Shown here piece after piece: positions 55,879 to 64,000 of a DNA stretch of 64,000 nucleotides. Source of the DNA: Kitasatospora gansuensis (GTDB lineage: Bacteria; Actinomycetota; Actinomycetes; Streptomycetales; Streptomycetaceae); contig NZ_JACHJR010000001.1 in NCBI RefSeq assembly GCF_014203705.1, positions 2,790,001-2,854,000 on the forward strand, read 5' to 3'. The stretch's first letter is position 1. The number at the start of each line of letters is the position of its first letter. The notes under the pieces were generated by a model. The model had not been told where the DNA came from. It saw only the letters and a program-made list of their open reading frames with translations, and searched no databases. Position numbers and translations under genes: made by a program.

Positions 55879-56862
55879 CTACGCCTTGGGCTTCGGCAGG
55901 CCGGGCGGGTTCAGCTCGGAGGTCTGGACGGCCTCGTTCTCCAGCCCCCAGCGCTTGAGCACCTGACCGTACGTCCCGTTCTTGACGATCGTGTTGAGCG
56001 CCTCGTTCAGCGCCTTGACCAGGCCGTTGTCCTTCTTGGTGGTGGCCGCGATCTTGCCGAGCACCTCCGCGCCGGCGCCCGAGTAGGTGCCGATGATCTC
56101 GGTCTCGCCGGTCTGCGCGGCGTGGAAGGCGGCGGTCGGGTTGGGGCCGAGGTGGGCGTCGATCCGGCCCGAGCCGAGCGCCAGGTAGTAGTCCGAGGAG
56201 TTCTGGAAGTACTTGATGTCGACCGGCTTCAGACCGTTCTTCAGGTTCTCCTCGTTCCAGGCGATCAGCAGCTTCTCCTGGTTGGTGCCGGAGGCGACCG
56301 AGATGGTGTGCCCGGCCACGTCCTTGGGTCCGGCGACCTTCCAGCTGCCGCCCTTCTTCGCCTCGAAGCCGAGGATGTCCAGCCGGTAGGTGGCGAAGTC
56401 GTACTTCTCCTTGCGGGCCTCGGTCACGGTGATGTTGGAGAACCCCACGTCGTACTTGCCGGCGTCGAGACCGACGAAGATGTTCTCCCAGGAGACCGGG
56501 TTGAGCTCGACCTTGAGGCCGAGCACGTCGCCGACCAGGTAGGCGATGTCCGGCTCGGCGCCGATGATCGTCCTGTTGTCGTCGGCGTAGAAGTCCAGCG
56601 GCGGGACGGTGCCGAGCGAGTCGACCACCCGCAGCGTGCCGCGCTTGCGGACCTCCTCCGGGACCAGGGCGGCGAGCGCGTCCACCTTGGCGGTGGTCAC
56701 CCGCTTCTGATCGGGCGTCAGGTTCACCTTGGTCCCGTCCGGCGCGGTGTTGCCCTTCCCCGCGCTCAGGTCGGCGGCGGCCTCCCCGCCGCAGGCGGTG
56801 AGCAGCAGGGTGGCGGTCAGACCGGCAGCGGCGGCGACCAGGGCACGACGGGGTAGGGACAT
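55879..56862 (-). CDS. Amino-acid ABC transporter substrate-binding lipoprotein
   Basis: A 327-residue periplasmic-type binding protein of the polar-amino-acid (family 3) class. The lipobox LLLTACGG follows a basic, hydrophobic signal. The mature part contains PEEVRKRGTLRVVDSLGTVP and GAEPDIAYLVGDVLGLKVEL. It is last gene of the minus-strand operon, 25 nt after the ATPase. It is paralogous to the binding protein at 58623-59555, both ending in a W-G-x-E-x-x-A-x-x-T-S-E pattern. Confidence 0.93.
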   Translation of the reverse strand: MSLPRRALVAAAAGLTATLLLTACGGEAAADLSAGKGNTAPDGTKVNLTPDQKRVTTAKVDALAALVPEEVRKRGTLRVVDSLGTVPPLDFYADDNRTIIGAEPDIAYLVGDVLGLKVELNPVSWENIFVGLDAGKYDVGFSNITVTEARKEKYDFATYRLDILGFEAKKGGSWKVAGPKDVAGHTISVASGTNQEKLLIAWNEENLKNGLKPVDIKYFQNSSDYYLALGSGRIDAHLGPNPTAAFHAAQTGETEIIGTYSGAGAEVLGKIAATTKKDNGLVKALNEALNTIVKNGTYGQVLKRWGLENEAVQTSELNPPGLPKPKA

Positions 56863-56887
56863 GGCGTTGCTCCAGTGGTGAGGAGGG

Positions 56888-57655
56888 TCAGAGAACTTTG
56901 GAGAGGAAGGCGCGGGTGCGCTCGTGCCGCGGCGCGTCCAGCACGGCGTTCGGCGGCCCCTGTTCGACCACCACGCCGTCGTCCATGAAGACCACCGTGT
57001 CGGCCACCTCGCGGGCGAAGCCGATCTCGTGGGTGACCACGATCATCGTGGTGCCGGAGCGGGCCAGGTCCTTGATGACGTCCAGGACCTCGCCGACCAG
57101 CTCCGGGTCGAGCGCCGAGGTCGGCTCGTCGAACAGCAGCACCTTGGGCTCCAGCGCCAGCGCCCGGGCGATCGCCACCCGCTGCTGCTGGCCGCCGGAG
57201 AGCTGCCTCGGGTAGACCTCCGCCTTGTCCGCCAGGCCGACCCTGGCCAGCAGGTCCAGTGCCTGCGCCCTGGCCTGCGCCTTCGGGCGGCGCAGGGCGC
57301 TGATCGGCGCCTCGGTGACGTTCTCCAGCACGGTCAGGTGCGGGAACAGGTTGAAGTTCTGGAAGACGAAGCCGATGTGGGTGCGCTGGCGCAGCACCTC
57401 ACGCTCCTTCAGCTCGTACAGCTTGCCGCCGGAGCGGCGGTAGCCGATCAGCTCGCCGTCGATCGAGACGTAGCCCCGGTCGAGCTTCTCCAGGTGGTTG
57501 ATGGCCCGCAGCAGGGTGGACTTGCCGGAGCCGGACGGGCCGAGCACCACCGTCACCGAGCCGGCGGCGACTTGGAGGTCCACTCCGCGCAGCACCTCCA
57601 GCTTGCCGAAGCTCTTGTGCAGACCCCGGACGTCCACCATCGTCGTGCCGGTCAA
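56888..57655 (-). CDS. Amino-acid ABC transporter ATPase
   Basis: A 255-residue ATPase of the polar-amino-acid/cystine type. It has Walker [21 protein letters not shown], signature [16 protein letters not shown] and Walker [13 protein letters not shown], followed by [13 protein letters not shown]. It is the only ATPase for two permease genes (57652 and 61644), so it presumably serves both. The start overlaps the permease stop by 4 nt. Confidence 0.94.
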   Translation of the reverse strand: MTGTTMVDVRGLHKSFGKLEVLRGVDLQVAAGSVTVVLGPSGSGKSTLLRAINHLEKLDRGYVSIDGELIGYRRSGGKLYELKEREVLRQRTHIGFVFQNFNLFPHLTVLENVTEAPISALRRPKAQARAQALDLLARVGLADKAEVYPRQLSGGQQQRVAIARALALEPKVLLFDEPTSALDPELVGEVLDVIKDLARSGTTMIVVTHEIGFAREVADTVVFMDDGVVVEQGPPNAVLDAPRHERTRAFLSKVL

Positions 57656-58614
57656 CTGGTGCCTCCTGTGGGCGCGGTGAGTCGGGTGTCCTGGATCTGC
57701 CGGACGAAGGCGCGGGCCCGCTGCAACGGGGTCGGCGGCGGGGTGCGCTGCGAGCCGCGGGCGAAGTACCGCTCCAGGTAGTACTGGCCGAACGAGAGCA
57801 GCGTGGTCAGCACCACGTACCAGACGGTGGCCACCATGAGCAGCGGCACCACCCGGCCGGTCCGGCCGTAGATCACTTGGACCTGGTAGAAGAGTTCGCC
57901 GATCGCCATCACGTAGACGATCGAGGAGCCCTTGAACAGCGAGATCACCTCGTTGCCCGCGTTCGGCAGGATCGAGCGCATCGCCTGCGGCAGCACGATC
58001 CGGCGGATCTGCCGCAGCCGGGGGATGCCGAGCGCGGCGGCGGCCTCCAGCTGACCGGCGTCCACCGAGATCACCCCGGCCCGGATGATCTCGGCGGCGT
58101 ACGCGGCCTGGTGCAGCGCCAGCCCGATCACGGCGGCGCCGAGCGCGCCGAGCAGGTCCATGGTCTCGAAGCTCAGCACCGTCGGACCGAACGGGATGCC
58201 GATGCCGAAGCGCTTGTAGAGGTAGGACAGGTTGAACCAGAAGACCAGCTGGACGATCAGCGGGATCGACCGGAAGGCCCAGACGTAGACCCAGGCGATG
58301 GTCTGCAGGATCGGGCTCCTGGAGAGCCGCAGGAAGGCCACCACCGCACCGACCGCGAAGCCCAGCACCGTTCCGTACAGCGTGAGTTGGAGGGTGACCC
58401 CGACCGAGCGCAGGATGGTCTCGGTGGTCAGGAAGGCCCGGAAGGTGGCCCAGTCCCAGCCCGGGTTGGTGGCCAGCCCGTGCACGAACTGGGCGACCAC
58501 CACGACCGCGGCCGCCCCGGCCAGCCAGCGCCAGGGGTGCCGGGCCGGGACCACCGGCAGCGTGGACGGGTCCGGCTCGGTGACTGTGGGTCTCTCGGTG
58601 GCGAGGGTAGTCAT
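57652..58614 (-). CDS. Amino-acid ABC transporter permease
   Basis: A 320-residue HisMQ-type permease. A cytoplasmic start is followed by about five helices and the EAA loop [20 protein letters not shown]. The C-terminus ([20 protein letters not shown]) closely resembles that of the divergent permease (61644-62573), indicating paralogues. The ATG at 58614 is 8 nt beyond the binding-protein stop; the longer in-frame reading is rejected. Confidence 0.93.
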   Translation of the reverse strand: MTTLATERPTVTEPDPSTLPVVPARHPWRWLAGAAAVVVVAQFVHGLATNPGWDWATFRAFLTTETILRSVGVTLQLTLYGTVLGFAVGAVVAFLRLSRSPILQTIAWVYVWAFRSIPLIVQLVFWFNLSYLYKRFGIGIPFGPTVLSFETMDLLGALGAAVIGLALHQAAYAAEIIRAGVISVDAGQLEAAAALGIPRLRQIRRIVLPQAMRSILPNAGNEVISLFKGSSIVYVMAIGELFYQVQVIYGRTGRVVPLLMVATVWYVVLTTLLSFGQYYLERYFARGSQRTPPPTPLQRARAFVRQIQDTRLTAPTGGTS

Positions 58615-58622
58615 GGCGGACC

Positions 58623-59555
58623 TCACGGACGCTCGGGCGGGCTGATCTCGGAGGTGCTGATGGCGGACTGCTCGGTGCCCCACTTCTGCAGGATCTTCCG
58701 GTAAGTGCCGTCCTGGATCAGCTGGTTGACCGCCGCCTGGAACGCCGGGGCGAGCGGTGAGCCCTTCTTGAACGCGAAGCCCACGTCGAGCCGGCGGAAC
58801 TCGCTCAGGAAGCGGGTGCCGGAGGCCGGCTGGGACTCCTGGTACCGCAGGCCGTTGATGGTGGACATCACCAGGTCGACCTTGCCCTGCTGAAGGCTGG
58901 TCAGGGTGGCACCGGTGTCGGAGAAGGCCCGCACCTCGTACGCCTTCTTCCCGGCGTCGGTGCAGACGTTCTTCTTGGAGTTCAGGGTGGTCTCGAAGGT
59001 GGTGCCGACGCCGGTGCCGATGGTCAGGCCGCAGAGCTGGCCGATCTCCTTGACCGGCTGCTGGGCGGTGTTGTCCTTCTTCACCGAGAAGCCCTGGCCG
59101 TCGTTGATGTAGGTGACGAAGTCGATGGTCTTCAACCGGGCCGTGGTGACGCCGAAGTTGCCGGTGCCGAGGTCGTACTTCCCACTGCCCAGCGCGGGCA
59201 GGATGGTCTCGAAGGCGGCCTCCTCGCGCTCGATGGTGAGGCCGAGCACCTTGGCCACCGCGTCGGTGAAGTCCACGTCGATCCCGGCCGCCTTCTTCAC
59301 CGCCGGGTCCGGGTAGAACGCGGACGGCGGGGTGCCGGAGGAGCCGCCGAGCTTGAGCTTGCCGGCCTTCCGGGTCTCCTCGGGCAGCAGCGCGGCCGCC
59401 TTCTCCGACTTCGGCACGGTCGAGACCACGTCCTGGGCCGCCGCCGCGAGCGCGGAACTCCCGGCGGGGGCAGGAGACTTGCCGACGCCGGAGCCGCATG
59501 CGGCGAGCAGCAGCAGGGCAGCGGCGGCGGTCAGCGTTGCGGGTGCGCGTCTCAC
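58623..59555 (-). CDS. Second amino-acid-binding lipoprotein
   Basis: A 310-residue family-3 binding protein with the lipobox LLLAACGSG and core segments [20 protein letters not shown] and [20 protein letters not shown]. It overlaps the GNAT gene by 4 nt and precedes the permease by 8 nt. Two binding proteins beside one ATPase suggest either two ligands or two affinities, as in Bacillus TcyJ/TcyK. Confidence 0.93.
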   Translation of the reverse strand: MRRAPATLTAAAALLLLAACGSGVGKSPAPAGSSALAAAAQDVVSTVPKSEKAAALLPEETRKAGKLKLGGSSGTPPSAFYPDPAVKKAAGIDVDFTDAVAKVLGLTIEREEAAFETILPALGSGKYDLGTGNFGVTTARLKTIDFVTYINDGQGFSVKKDNTAQQPVKEIGQLCGLTIGTGVGTTFETTLNSKKNVCTDAGKKAYEVRAFSDTGATLTSLQQGKVDLVMSTINGLRYQESQPASGTRFLSEFRRLDVGFAFKKGSPLAPAFQAAVNQLIQDGTYRKILQKWGTEQSAISTSEISPPERP

Positions 59556-60058
59556 GGGGTCGGGGCCTTTCGGGGGAGCTGACGGAGCGGGAGGTGCTTC
59601 TCGAACGGAAGGGGCGCGAAGACCGTCGGGTCACGGTCCAGGTCGAACAGCGGGGTGTAGCCGGTCGCCAGGTAGAGGCCCTTCGCCTCGGGCTGGCGCG
59701 GTCCGGTGGTGAGGAAGATCCGCCGGTAGCCGGCCGCCTCGGCGGCGAGCTCCAGCTCGGCCAGCACCCGGCGGGCCAGGCCGCGCCGACGGTGGGCCGA
59801 GTGCGTCCACATCCGCTTGAGCTCGGCGGTCCGCTCGTCGTAGCGGCGGTACGCACCGCCCGCCACCGGTTCGCCGTCCGCCAGCAGGAGCAGCAGCACC
59901 CCGTCGGGAGCCTCGAACTCGCTGTCCGGGAACCGGCTCATCTCCTGGTGGCCGCCCGGGCCGTAGCGGGTGACGTACTCGTGCGTGAGCTCCCGGACCA
60001 GCGGCCCGGTGAGCGGGTCGGCCAGGGTGACCCGGCGGACCTCCAGCAGCGCGCTCAT
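59552..60058 (-). CDS. GNAT N-acetyltransferase
   Basis: A 168-residue GNAT-fold enzyme. The acetyl-CoA pyrophosphate loop reads HRRRGLARRVLAEL, and the final fold segment is RRIFLTTGPRQPEAKGLYL. It overlaps the monooxygenase and binding-protein genes by 4 nt each. From operon content, it may acetylate S-modified cysteine before C-S cleavage, as Bacillus SnaA does; that is inference. Confidence 0.9.
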   Translation of the reverse strand: MSALLEVRRVTLADPLTGPLVRELTHEYVTRYGPGGHQEMSRFPDSEFEAPDGVLLLLLADGEPVAGGAYRRYDERTAELKRMWTHSAHRRRGLARRVLAELELAAEAAGYRRIFLTTGPRQPEAKGLYLATGYTPLFDLDRDPTVFAPLPFEKHLPLRQLPRKAPTP

Positions 60059-61206
60059 GCCTGGAGCGCGATGAGCTGGTGCCGGTCCCGCTCCCGGGCG
60101 GCGGCCTTGGCGGCGTCCCGCTTGGCGACCTCCTCGCGGACGATCGGGATCACGTAGCGCCCGAAGTCGATGGCGTCGTCCAGCAGGTGGTAGCCCCGGG
60201 CGGAGAGGATGTCCACGCCGAGGTCGTAGTAGTCCAGCAGTGCCTGGGCCACCGTCTCCGGCGTCCCGACCAGCGCGTTGGAGTTTCCCGCGCCGCCGGT
60301 CGCGGCGGCGGTCGGGGTCCACAGCGCGCGGTCGTAGCGCTCACCGGCGGCGGCGATCTCCAGCAGCCGCTGCGAGCCGGTGTTCTGCGGCGCCCAGCCG
60401 CCGTCCGCGCCCTTCGCCCGGGGCAGCAGCTCGCCGCCCCCGATCCGGGCCTTGATCAGGTCGACGGTGCGGTGCGCCTTCTCCCAGGCCAGCTCCTCGG
60501 TCGGCGCGATGATCGGCCGGAACGCCACCTGGATCCGCGGGGTGTCGGTCCGCCCGGCGTCCTTGGCCGCCTGCCGGACCCGCTCGATCTGCTCGGCGGT
60601 CCTGGCCAGCGGCTCGCCCCAGAGGCAGTAGATGTCCGCCTCGGCCCCGCCGGCCGCGTAGGCGGCGTCCGAGGAGCCGCCGAACGAGACGTCGGGGCGC
60701 GGCTGCTGGACCGGGAAGACGTCCGAGACGAAGTCCTGGAAGCGGTAGTACTCGCCCTCGTGGTCGAACCGCTCCCGCGTCGTCCAGATCTTCTTCACCA
60801 GCGCGATGTACTCCCGGGTACGGGCGTAGCGCTGGTCCTTGGTCAGGAAGTCGCCCTCCCGGCCCTGCTCCTGGTCGCTGCCGCCGGTGATGAAGTGCAC
60901 GGTCAGCCGGCCGTCGCTGATCTGGTCCAGGGTGGCGAAGGTCTTGGCGGCGAAGGTCGGGTAGGACACGTTCGGCCGGTGCGCCAGCAGGATCTGCAGC
61001 GTGTCGAGCTTGCTCGCGAGGAAGGCGGCGGCGGGGGCCGGGTCGGGCGAGCCGGAGCCGTACGCGAACAGCACCCGGTCCCAGCCGTGTTCCTCGTGGG
61101 CGCGGGCCAGCCGCAGGGTGTAGTCGCGGTCGAAGGCGGCGGTGGTCCGGGGGCTGGTCTCCGAGCCGTCACCGGTGGCGGCGATACCGAGGAACTCGAC
61201 GGGCAT
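60055..61206 (-). CDS. LLM-class flavin-dependent monooxygenase
   Basis: A 383-residue luciferase-like TIM-barrel enzyme of the SsuD/NtaA type. Family segments are VEFLGIAATGDGSE, RPNVSYPTFAAKTFATLDQ, HFITGGSDQEQGREGDFL and PDVSFGGSSDAAYAAGGAEA. With FMNH2 and O2 it should oxygenate an organosulfur substrate. It has AAGGA 8 nt before the ATG at 61206. It is first full gene after the leader peptide, so its expression is probably controlled by cysteine. Confidence 0.9.
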   Translation of the reverse strand: MPVEFLGIAATGDGSETSPRTTAAFDRDYTLRLARAHEEHGWDRVLFAYGSGSPDPAPAAAFLASKLDTLQILLAHRPNVSYPTFAAKTFATLDQISDGRLTVHFITGGSDQEQGREGDFLTKDQRYARTREYIALVKKIWTTRERFDHEGEYYRFQDFVSDVFPVQQPRPDVSFGGSSDAAYAAGGAEADIYCLWGEPLARTAEQIERVRQAAKDAGRTDTPRIQVAFRPIIAPTEELAWEKAHRTVDLIKARIGGGELLPRAKGADGGWAPQNTGSQRLLEIAAAGERYDRALWTPTAAATGGAGNSNALVGTPETVAQALLDYYDLGVDILSARGYHLLDDAIDFGRYVIPIVREEVAKRDAAKAAARERDRHQLIALQA

Positions 61207-61380
61207 GGCGAAGGTCCTTCTCTCGTGCGGATGTGCAGGGGGTGGCGGCACCCGGGCACGCCGGGGTACGGCGGCGGGGCGCAGGGGTGAAGGGTGTGCG
61301 CGAGGGGCGCTGGGCGCGTGACGGCGCGAAGGGGGAGGAACAGCAGGACGGGGGCCGGTCGAACGGCCGCGACTACCGGG

Positions 61381-61461
61381 TCAGGCGCAACACGCCGCCG
61401 ACCACACCCGACCGAAGTCGATGTGGCCGCGCGTCACCAGGCGCTGCTGCTCGGGGTCCAT
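61381..61461 (-). CDS. Cysteine-sensing leader peptide (leaderless uORF)
   Basis: A 26-residue ORF beginning MDPEQQRLVTR and ending SAACCA. It carries the R-L-V-T/S-R-x-H-I-D-x-x-R-V-x-S-A pattern of streptomycete putative leader peptides placed before sulfur operons. Two adjacent Cys codons lie just before the stop, suiting ribosome stalling at low Cys-tRNA. There is no Shine-Dalgarno; TTGACG and TCAACT place the promoter so that transcription begins at the ATG. It lies 175 nt upstream of the monooxygenase gene. Confidence 0.85.
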   Translation of the reverse strand: MDPEQQRLVTRGHIDFGRVWSAACCA

Positions 61462-61467
61462 GGAGGA

Positions 61468-61497
61468 AGTTGAACAGTGGATCAGACGGGACGTCAA
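61468..61497 (-). promoter_or_regulatory. Promoter of the leader-peptide/monooxygenase operon
   Basis: On the minus strand TTGACG (61492-61497) and TCAACT (61468-61473) are separated by 18 nt. TCAACT ends 6 nt before the leader peptide ATG, consistent with a leaderless transcript. Confidence 0.6.
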
Positions 61498-61546
61498 CCT
61501 TCCCGGGATTCCTTCATGTTCTGTTATCAGTAGGAACGGACCGCCC

Positions 61547-61577
61547 TTGACAGGCCCTGTTCGTCCACGCCTACGAT
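61547..61577 (+). promoter_or_regulatory. Promoter of the divergent permease/FAD operon
   Basis: TTGACA (61547-61552) and TACGAT (61572-61577) have a 19-nt spacer, about 70 nt upstream of the permease ATG. The distance to the minus-strand promoter is ~50 nt, so one regulator could act on both. Confidence 0.6.
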
Positions 61578-61643
61578 CGGGGGCCGGGTGCGTTGAGGGG
61601 CGCCGCCCGGCGTGACGGCCCAGCCATGTCTGGAGCCCGGCCG

Positions 61644-62573
61644 ATGGCCACTGCCCTGTCCGCCCCCGTACTCCCCCAGGCCGACGAAGCACCGATCGTG
61701 GCCCGCCGCCGGCCCGGCCGGGTGGTCGCCTCGGTGCTCGCCCTGCTGGTCCTGGCGCTGGTGTTCAACTCCGTCCTGCGCAACCGGGCCTTCGAGTGGG
61801 ACGTGGTCGCCCAGTACTTCACCACCACCGCGATCGTGCAGGGCCTGCTGCTCACGCTCTGGCTGACCGCCGCCGTGATGGTGCTCGGCTTCGCGCTCGG
61901 CACGGCCTTCGCGGTGTGCCGGCTCTCCGACAACCCGGTGCTGCGGAGCATCAGTTGGGGTTTCGTCTGGATCTTCCGGTCCACCCCGCTGCTGGTCCAG
62001 CTGCTGTTCTGGTTCAACATCGGCGCGCTCTACCCGACCCTCGGTCTGGGCCTCCCGTTCGGCCCGGAGTTCCTCACCGTCAAGACGGTCGACCTGTTCG
62101 GGCCGACCCTGACCGCCGTGATCGGCCTCACCCTGCACGAGGCCGCGTACGCCGCCGAGGTGGTGCGCGGCGGCATCCTCTCGGTGGACCACGGCCAGCT
62201 GGAGGCGGCCCAGTCGCTCGGCCTCGGCCGGGCCAGGGTGCTGCGCCGGATCGTGGTCCCGCAGGCGATGCGCTCGATCGTGCCGACCGCCGGGAACATG
62301 CTGATCGGCACCCTCAAGGGCACCAGCATCGTCAGCGTGCTGGCCGTCCAGGACCTGCTCTACTCGGCCCAGTTGATCTACAACCAGACCTACCAGGTGA
62401 TCCCGCTGCTGCTGGTCGCCACCGTCTGGTACATCGCGGTGACCAGCGTGCTCTCGGTCGGCCAGTACTACCTGGAGCGGCACTACGCCCGCGGCACCAC
62501 CCGGGGCGATCTGCCGCCCACCCCGCTGCAGCGCGCCCGGGCCTTCTTCTCCCGGACGGAGGTGGCGAGTTGA
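61644..62573 (+). CDS. Second amino-acid ABC transporter permease
   Basis: A 309-residue HisMQ-type permease with about five helices and the EAA loop QLEAAQSLGLGRARVLRRIV. I start at the ATG at 61644, which has GGAG 8 nt upstream; in-frame ATG 61626 and TTG 61593 have no comparable site. It has no ATPase of its own and presumably uses the one at 56888-57655. It overlaps the downstream FAD gene by 4 nt. Confidence 0.92.
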   Translation: MATALSAPVLPQADEAPIVARRRPGRVVASVLALLVLALVFNSVLRNRAFEWDVVAQYFTTTAIVQGLLLTLWLTAAVMVLGFALGTAFAVCRLSDNPVLRSISWGFVWIFRSTPLLVQLLFWFNIGALYPTLGLGLPFGPEFLTVKTVDLFGPTLTAVIGLTLHEAAYAAEVVRGGILSVDHGQLEAAQSLGLGRARVLRRIVVPQAMRSIVPTAGNMLIGTLKGTSIVSVLAVQDLLYSAQLIYNQTYQVIPLLLVATVWYIAVTSVLSVGQYYLERHYARGTTRGDLPPTPLQRARAFFSRTEVAS

Positions 62574-64000
62574 GCACCCTGGCGATCATCGGAGCGGGGC
62601 CGCGCGGCACCGGACTGCTGGAGCGGATCGCCGCCAACGCGGCCGAACTGCTTCCCCCCGACCGACCCTTGGAGATCCACCTGGTCGACCCGTACCCGCC
62701 CGGCGCCGGCCGGATCTGGCGGCACGACCAGTCACCCCTGCTGCGGATGAACTCGATGGCGGAGGACGTGACGATGTTCACCGACGCCTCCAGCACCATC
62801 GAGGGCCCGGTCCGCCCCGGCCCCTCACTCGCCGAATGGGCCGCCCGGGCCGAGGAGTTCGCCCCGTACCAGCCGGTCGCCGATCCCGCCGTCCGGGCCG
62901 AGCTGCGCTCGCTGGCGCCGACCGACTTCCCCACCCGCCGGGCCCAGAGCGCCTACCTGGACTGGGTGTTCCGCCGAGCGGTGGCCGAGCTGCCGCCGCA
63001 CGTCACGGTCACCGTGCACCGGGACACCGCCCAGTCGGTCGGCGGCCCGCCGGACGGGGCGCAGCTGGTCCAGCTCTCCGACGGCGTGCTGATCGCCGAT
63101 CAGGTGGTGCTGACCCTCGGTCACCTCGGCTCCTCCCCCGACCCCGGGCAGCGCGAACTGGCCGGCTTCGCCGCCCGGCACGGCCGGTTCCACCTACCGC
63201 CCGCCTTCTCCTCGGACGCCGATCTCTCCGGCGTCGCCCCGGGGGAACACCTGATCCTGCGCGGCTTCGGGCTGGCCTTCGTCGACCTGCTCGCGATGCT
63301 CACCGAGGGGCGGGGCGGCCGGTTCGTCCCGGCACCGGACGGGCTCGCCTACCTGCCGTCCGGCCGCGAACCGGTGATCCACGTCGGCTCCCGCCGGGGC
63401 GTGCCGTACCACTCGAAGACCGGCTACCGCCTCCAGGGGCCGCCCGCCCCACTGCCCCGGTACTTCGACGCCGCCGCCGTCGACCGGGTGCTGGCCCGCC
63501 CCGGGCCGCTCGAACTGCGCCGGGACTTCTGGCCGTTGATGGCCAAGGAGATCGGCTTCGGGCATTACCACGAACTGTTCCACGCGCACCGCGAGCGGGT
63601 CCGACTGCCCTGGACGGACTTCCTGGACCGGTACGACCGGCTGGACTGGTACGCACCAGAGCTGACCGCCCTGGTGGAGCAGGCCGTCCCCGACCCGGCC
63701 GACCGGCTCGACTTCGAAGCGCTCGACCACCCGCTGACCGGCCTCCGGCTCACCCCCGACGGTCTCCAGCAGCACCTGCGCGACCACATCAGGACCGACG
63801 CCGACCGCCGCGCCGACCCGGCGCACAGCGCCGACCTGGGCGCCTTCCTCGCCCTGCTCTCGCTCTTCGGCCAGCTCCCCCGGATCATGGCCGCCGACCG
63901 GCTCACCGCCCGCTCGGCCGCCACCGAACTCGACGGCTGGTGGTCCGGGTTCTTCAACTTCCTCGCCTCAGGCCCGCCCGGCTTCCGGCTCCGCCAGCTG
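62570..64000 (+). CDS. FAD/NAD(P)-binding protein (partial, runs off the window)
   Basis: A 477-codon reading open to the end of the window. It starts at TTG 62570 with GGAGG 7 nt upstream. The Rossmann N-terminus is LAIIGAGPRGTGLLERIA, then IHLVDPYPPGAGRIWRHDQS, followed by ADQVVLTLGHLGSSP, which resembles the NAD_binding_9 group. It may be a flavin-dependent oxygenase or reductase partner in the sulfur pathway, but no specific activity is known. The C-terminus is missing here. Confidence 0.85.
   Translation, partial: MSTLAIIGAGPRGTGLLERIAANAAELLPPDRPLEIHLVDPYPPGAGRIWRHDQSPLLRMNSMAEDVTMFTDASSTIEGPVRPGPSLAEWAARAEEFAPYQPVADPAVRAELRSLAPTDFPTRRAQSAYLDWVFRRAVAELPPHVTVTVHRDTAQSVGGPPDGAQLVQLSDGVLIADQVVLTLGHLGSSPDPGQRELAGFAARHGRFHLPPAFSSDADLSGVAPGEHLILRGFGLAFVDLLAMLTEGRGGRFVPAPDGLAYLPSGREPVIHVGSRRGVPYHSKTGYRLQGPPAPLPRYFDAAAVDRVLARPGPLELRRDFWPLMAKEIGFGHYHELFHAHRERVRLPWTDFLDRYDRLDWYAPELTALVEQAVPDPADRLDFEALDHPLTGLRLTPDGLQQHLRDHIRTDADRRADPAHSADLGAFLALLSLFGQLPRIMAADRLTARSAATELDGWWSGFFNFLASGPPGFRLRQL

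Noticed and set aside
58615..59856. Permease gene extended to 59856
   Set aside because: This part is an alternate frame of the binding-protein and GNAT genes. A proper ATG follows the binding-protein stop by 8 nt.

Overview
The window is high-GC actinobacterial DNA, almost certainly from a Streptomyces or Kitasatospora chromosome. The signs are strongly GC-biased third codon positions, GTG/TTG starts, many 4-nt start/stop overlaps, a Rho factor with a long Arg-rich N-terminal insert, a zinc-type L31, and the streptomycete core order lysA-hom-thrC-thrB-rho-rpmE-prfA-prmC-sua5-wecA-atp operon. I see no phage, transposase, CRISPR array or rRNA.

Region 1 (1-32.5 kb) is mostly conserved core. 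It starts with a STAS protein, a 3-hydroxybutyryl-CoA dehydrogenase, a NarL-type two-component pair, a cobalamin adenosyltransferase, a VOC protein and a DUF2550 protein. The complete F1Fo ATP synthase operon follows (atpI-B-E-F-H-A-G-D-C, minus strand). Upstream of it are a WecA/TagO-type glycosyl-lipid transferase, an SHMT-like enzyme, a low-molecular-weight phosphatase, Sua5, PrmC, RF1, L31, an LCP cell-wall enzyme and Rho. Then come the threonine genes (hom, thrC, thrB), lysA and argS, a stand-alone response regulator and tRNA-Arg(CCG).

Region 2 (32.5-49.5 kb) is more accessory. It holds a secreted trypsin-like protease, a small membrane protein coupled to a 36-unit pentapeptide-repeat protein, and a divergent two-ATPase/two-giant-permease FtsX-type ABC system. 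Further on are a PfkB kinase, a DHA2 drug exporter whose ribosome site lies in a long hairpin, a DUF885 protein, a rhomboid-like protein, a TetR regulator, a 26-bp perfect inverted repeat and a fumarylacetoacetate hydrolase-like protein.

Region 3 (49.6-54.7 kb) is a five-gene, fully overlapping operon of the uncharacterised Salmonella STM4015-STM4014-STM4013-STM4012-STM4011 type: LRR protein, ATP-grasp-like protein, alkaline-phosphatase-superfamily hydrolase and two radical SAM enzymes. This is the strongest candidate for an undescribed biochemical system. A soluble Ser/Thr kinase converges on its end.

Region 4 (55.9 kb to the window end) is a divergent sulfur-type cluster. It has two amino-acid-binding lipoproteins, one ATPase, two permeases, a GNAT acetyltransferase, an LLM flavin monooxygenase and a partial FAD/NAD(P)-binding protein. 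The minus-strand arm is preceded by a leaderless 26-residue upstream ORF ending Cys-Cys-Ala, a cysteine-sensing attenuator. The gene content parallels the Bacillus ytmI-tcyJKLMN-ytmO operon for S-modified cysteine salvage.
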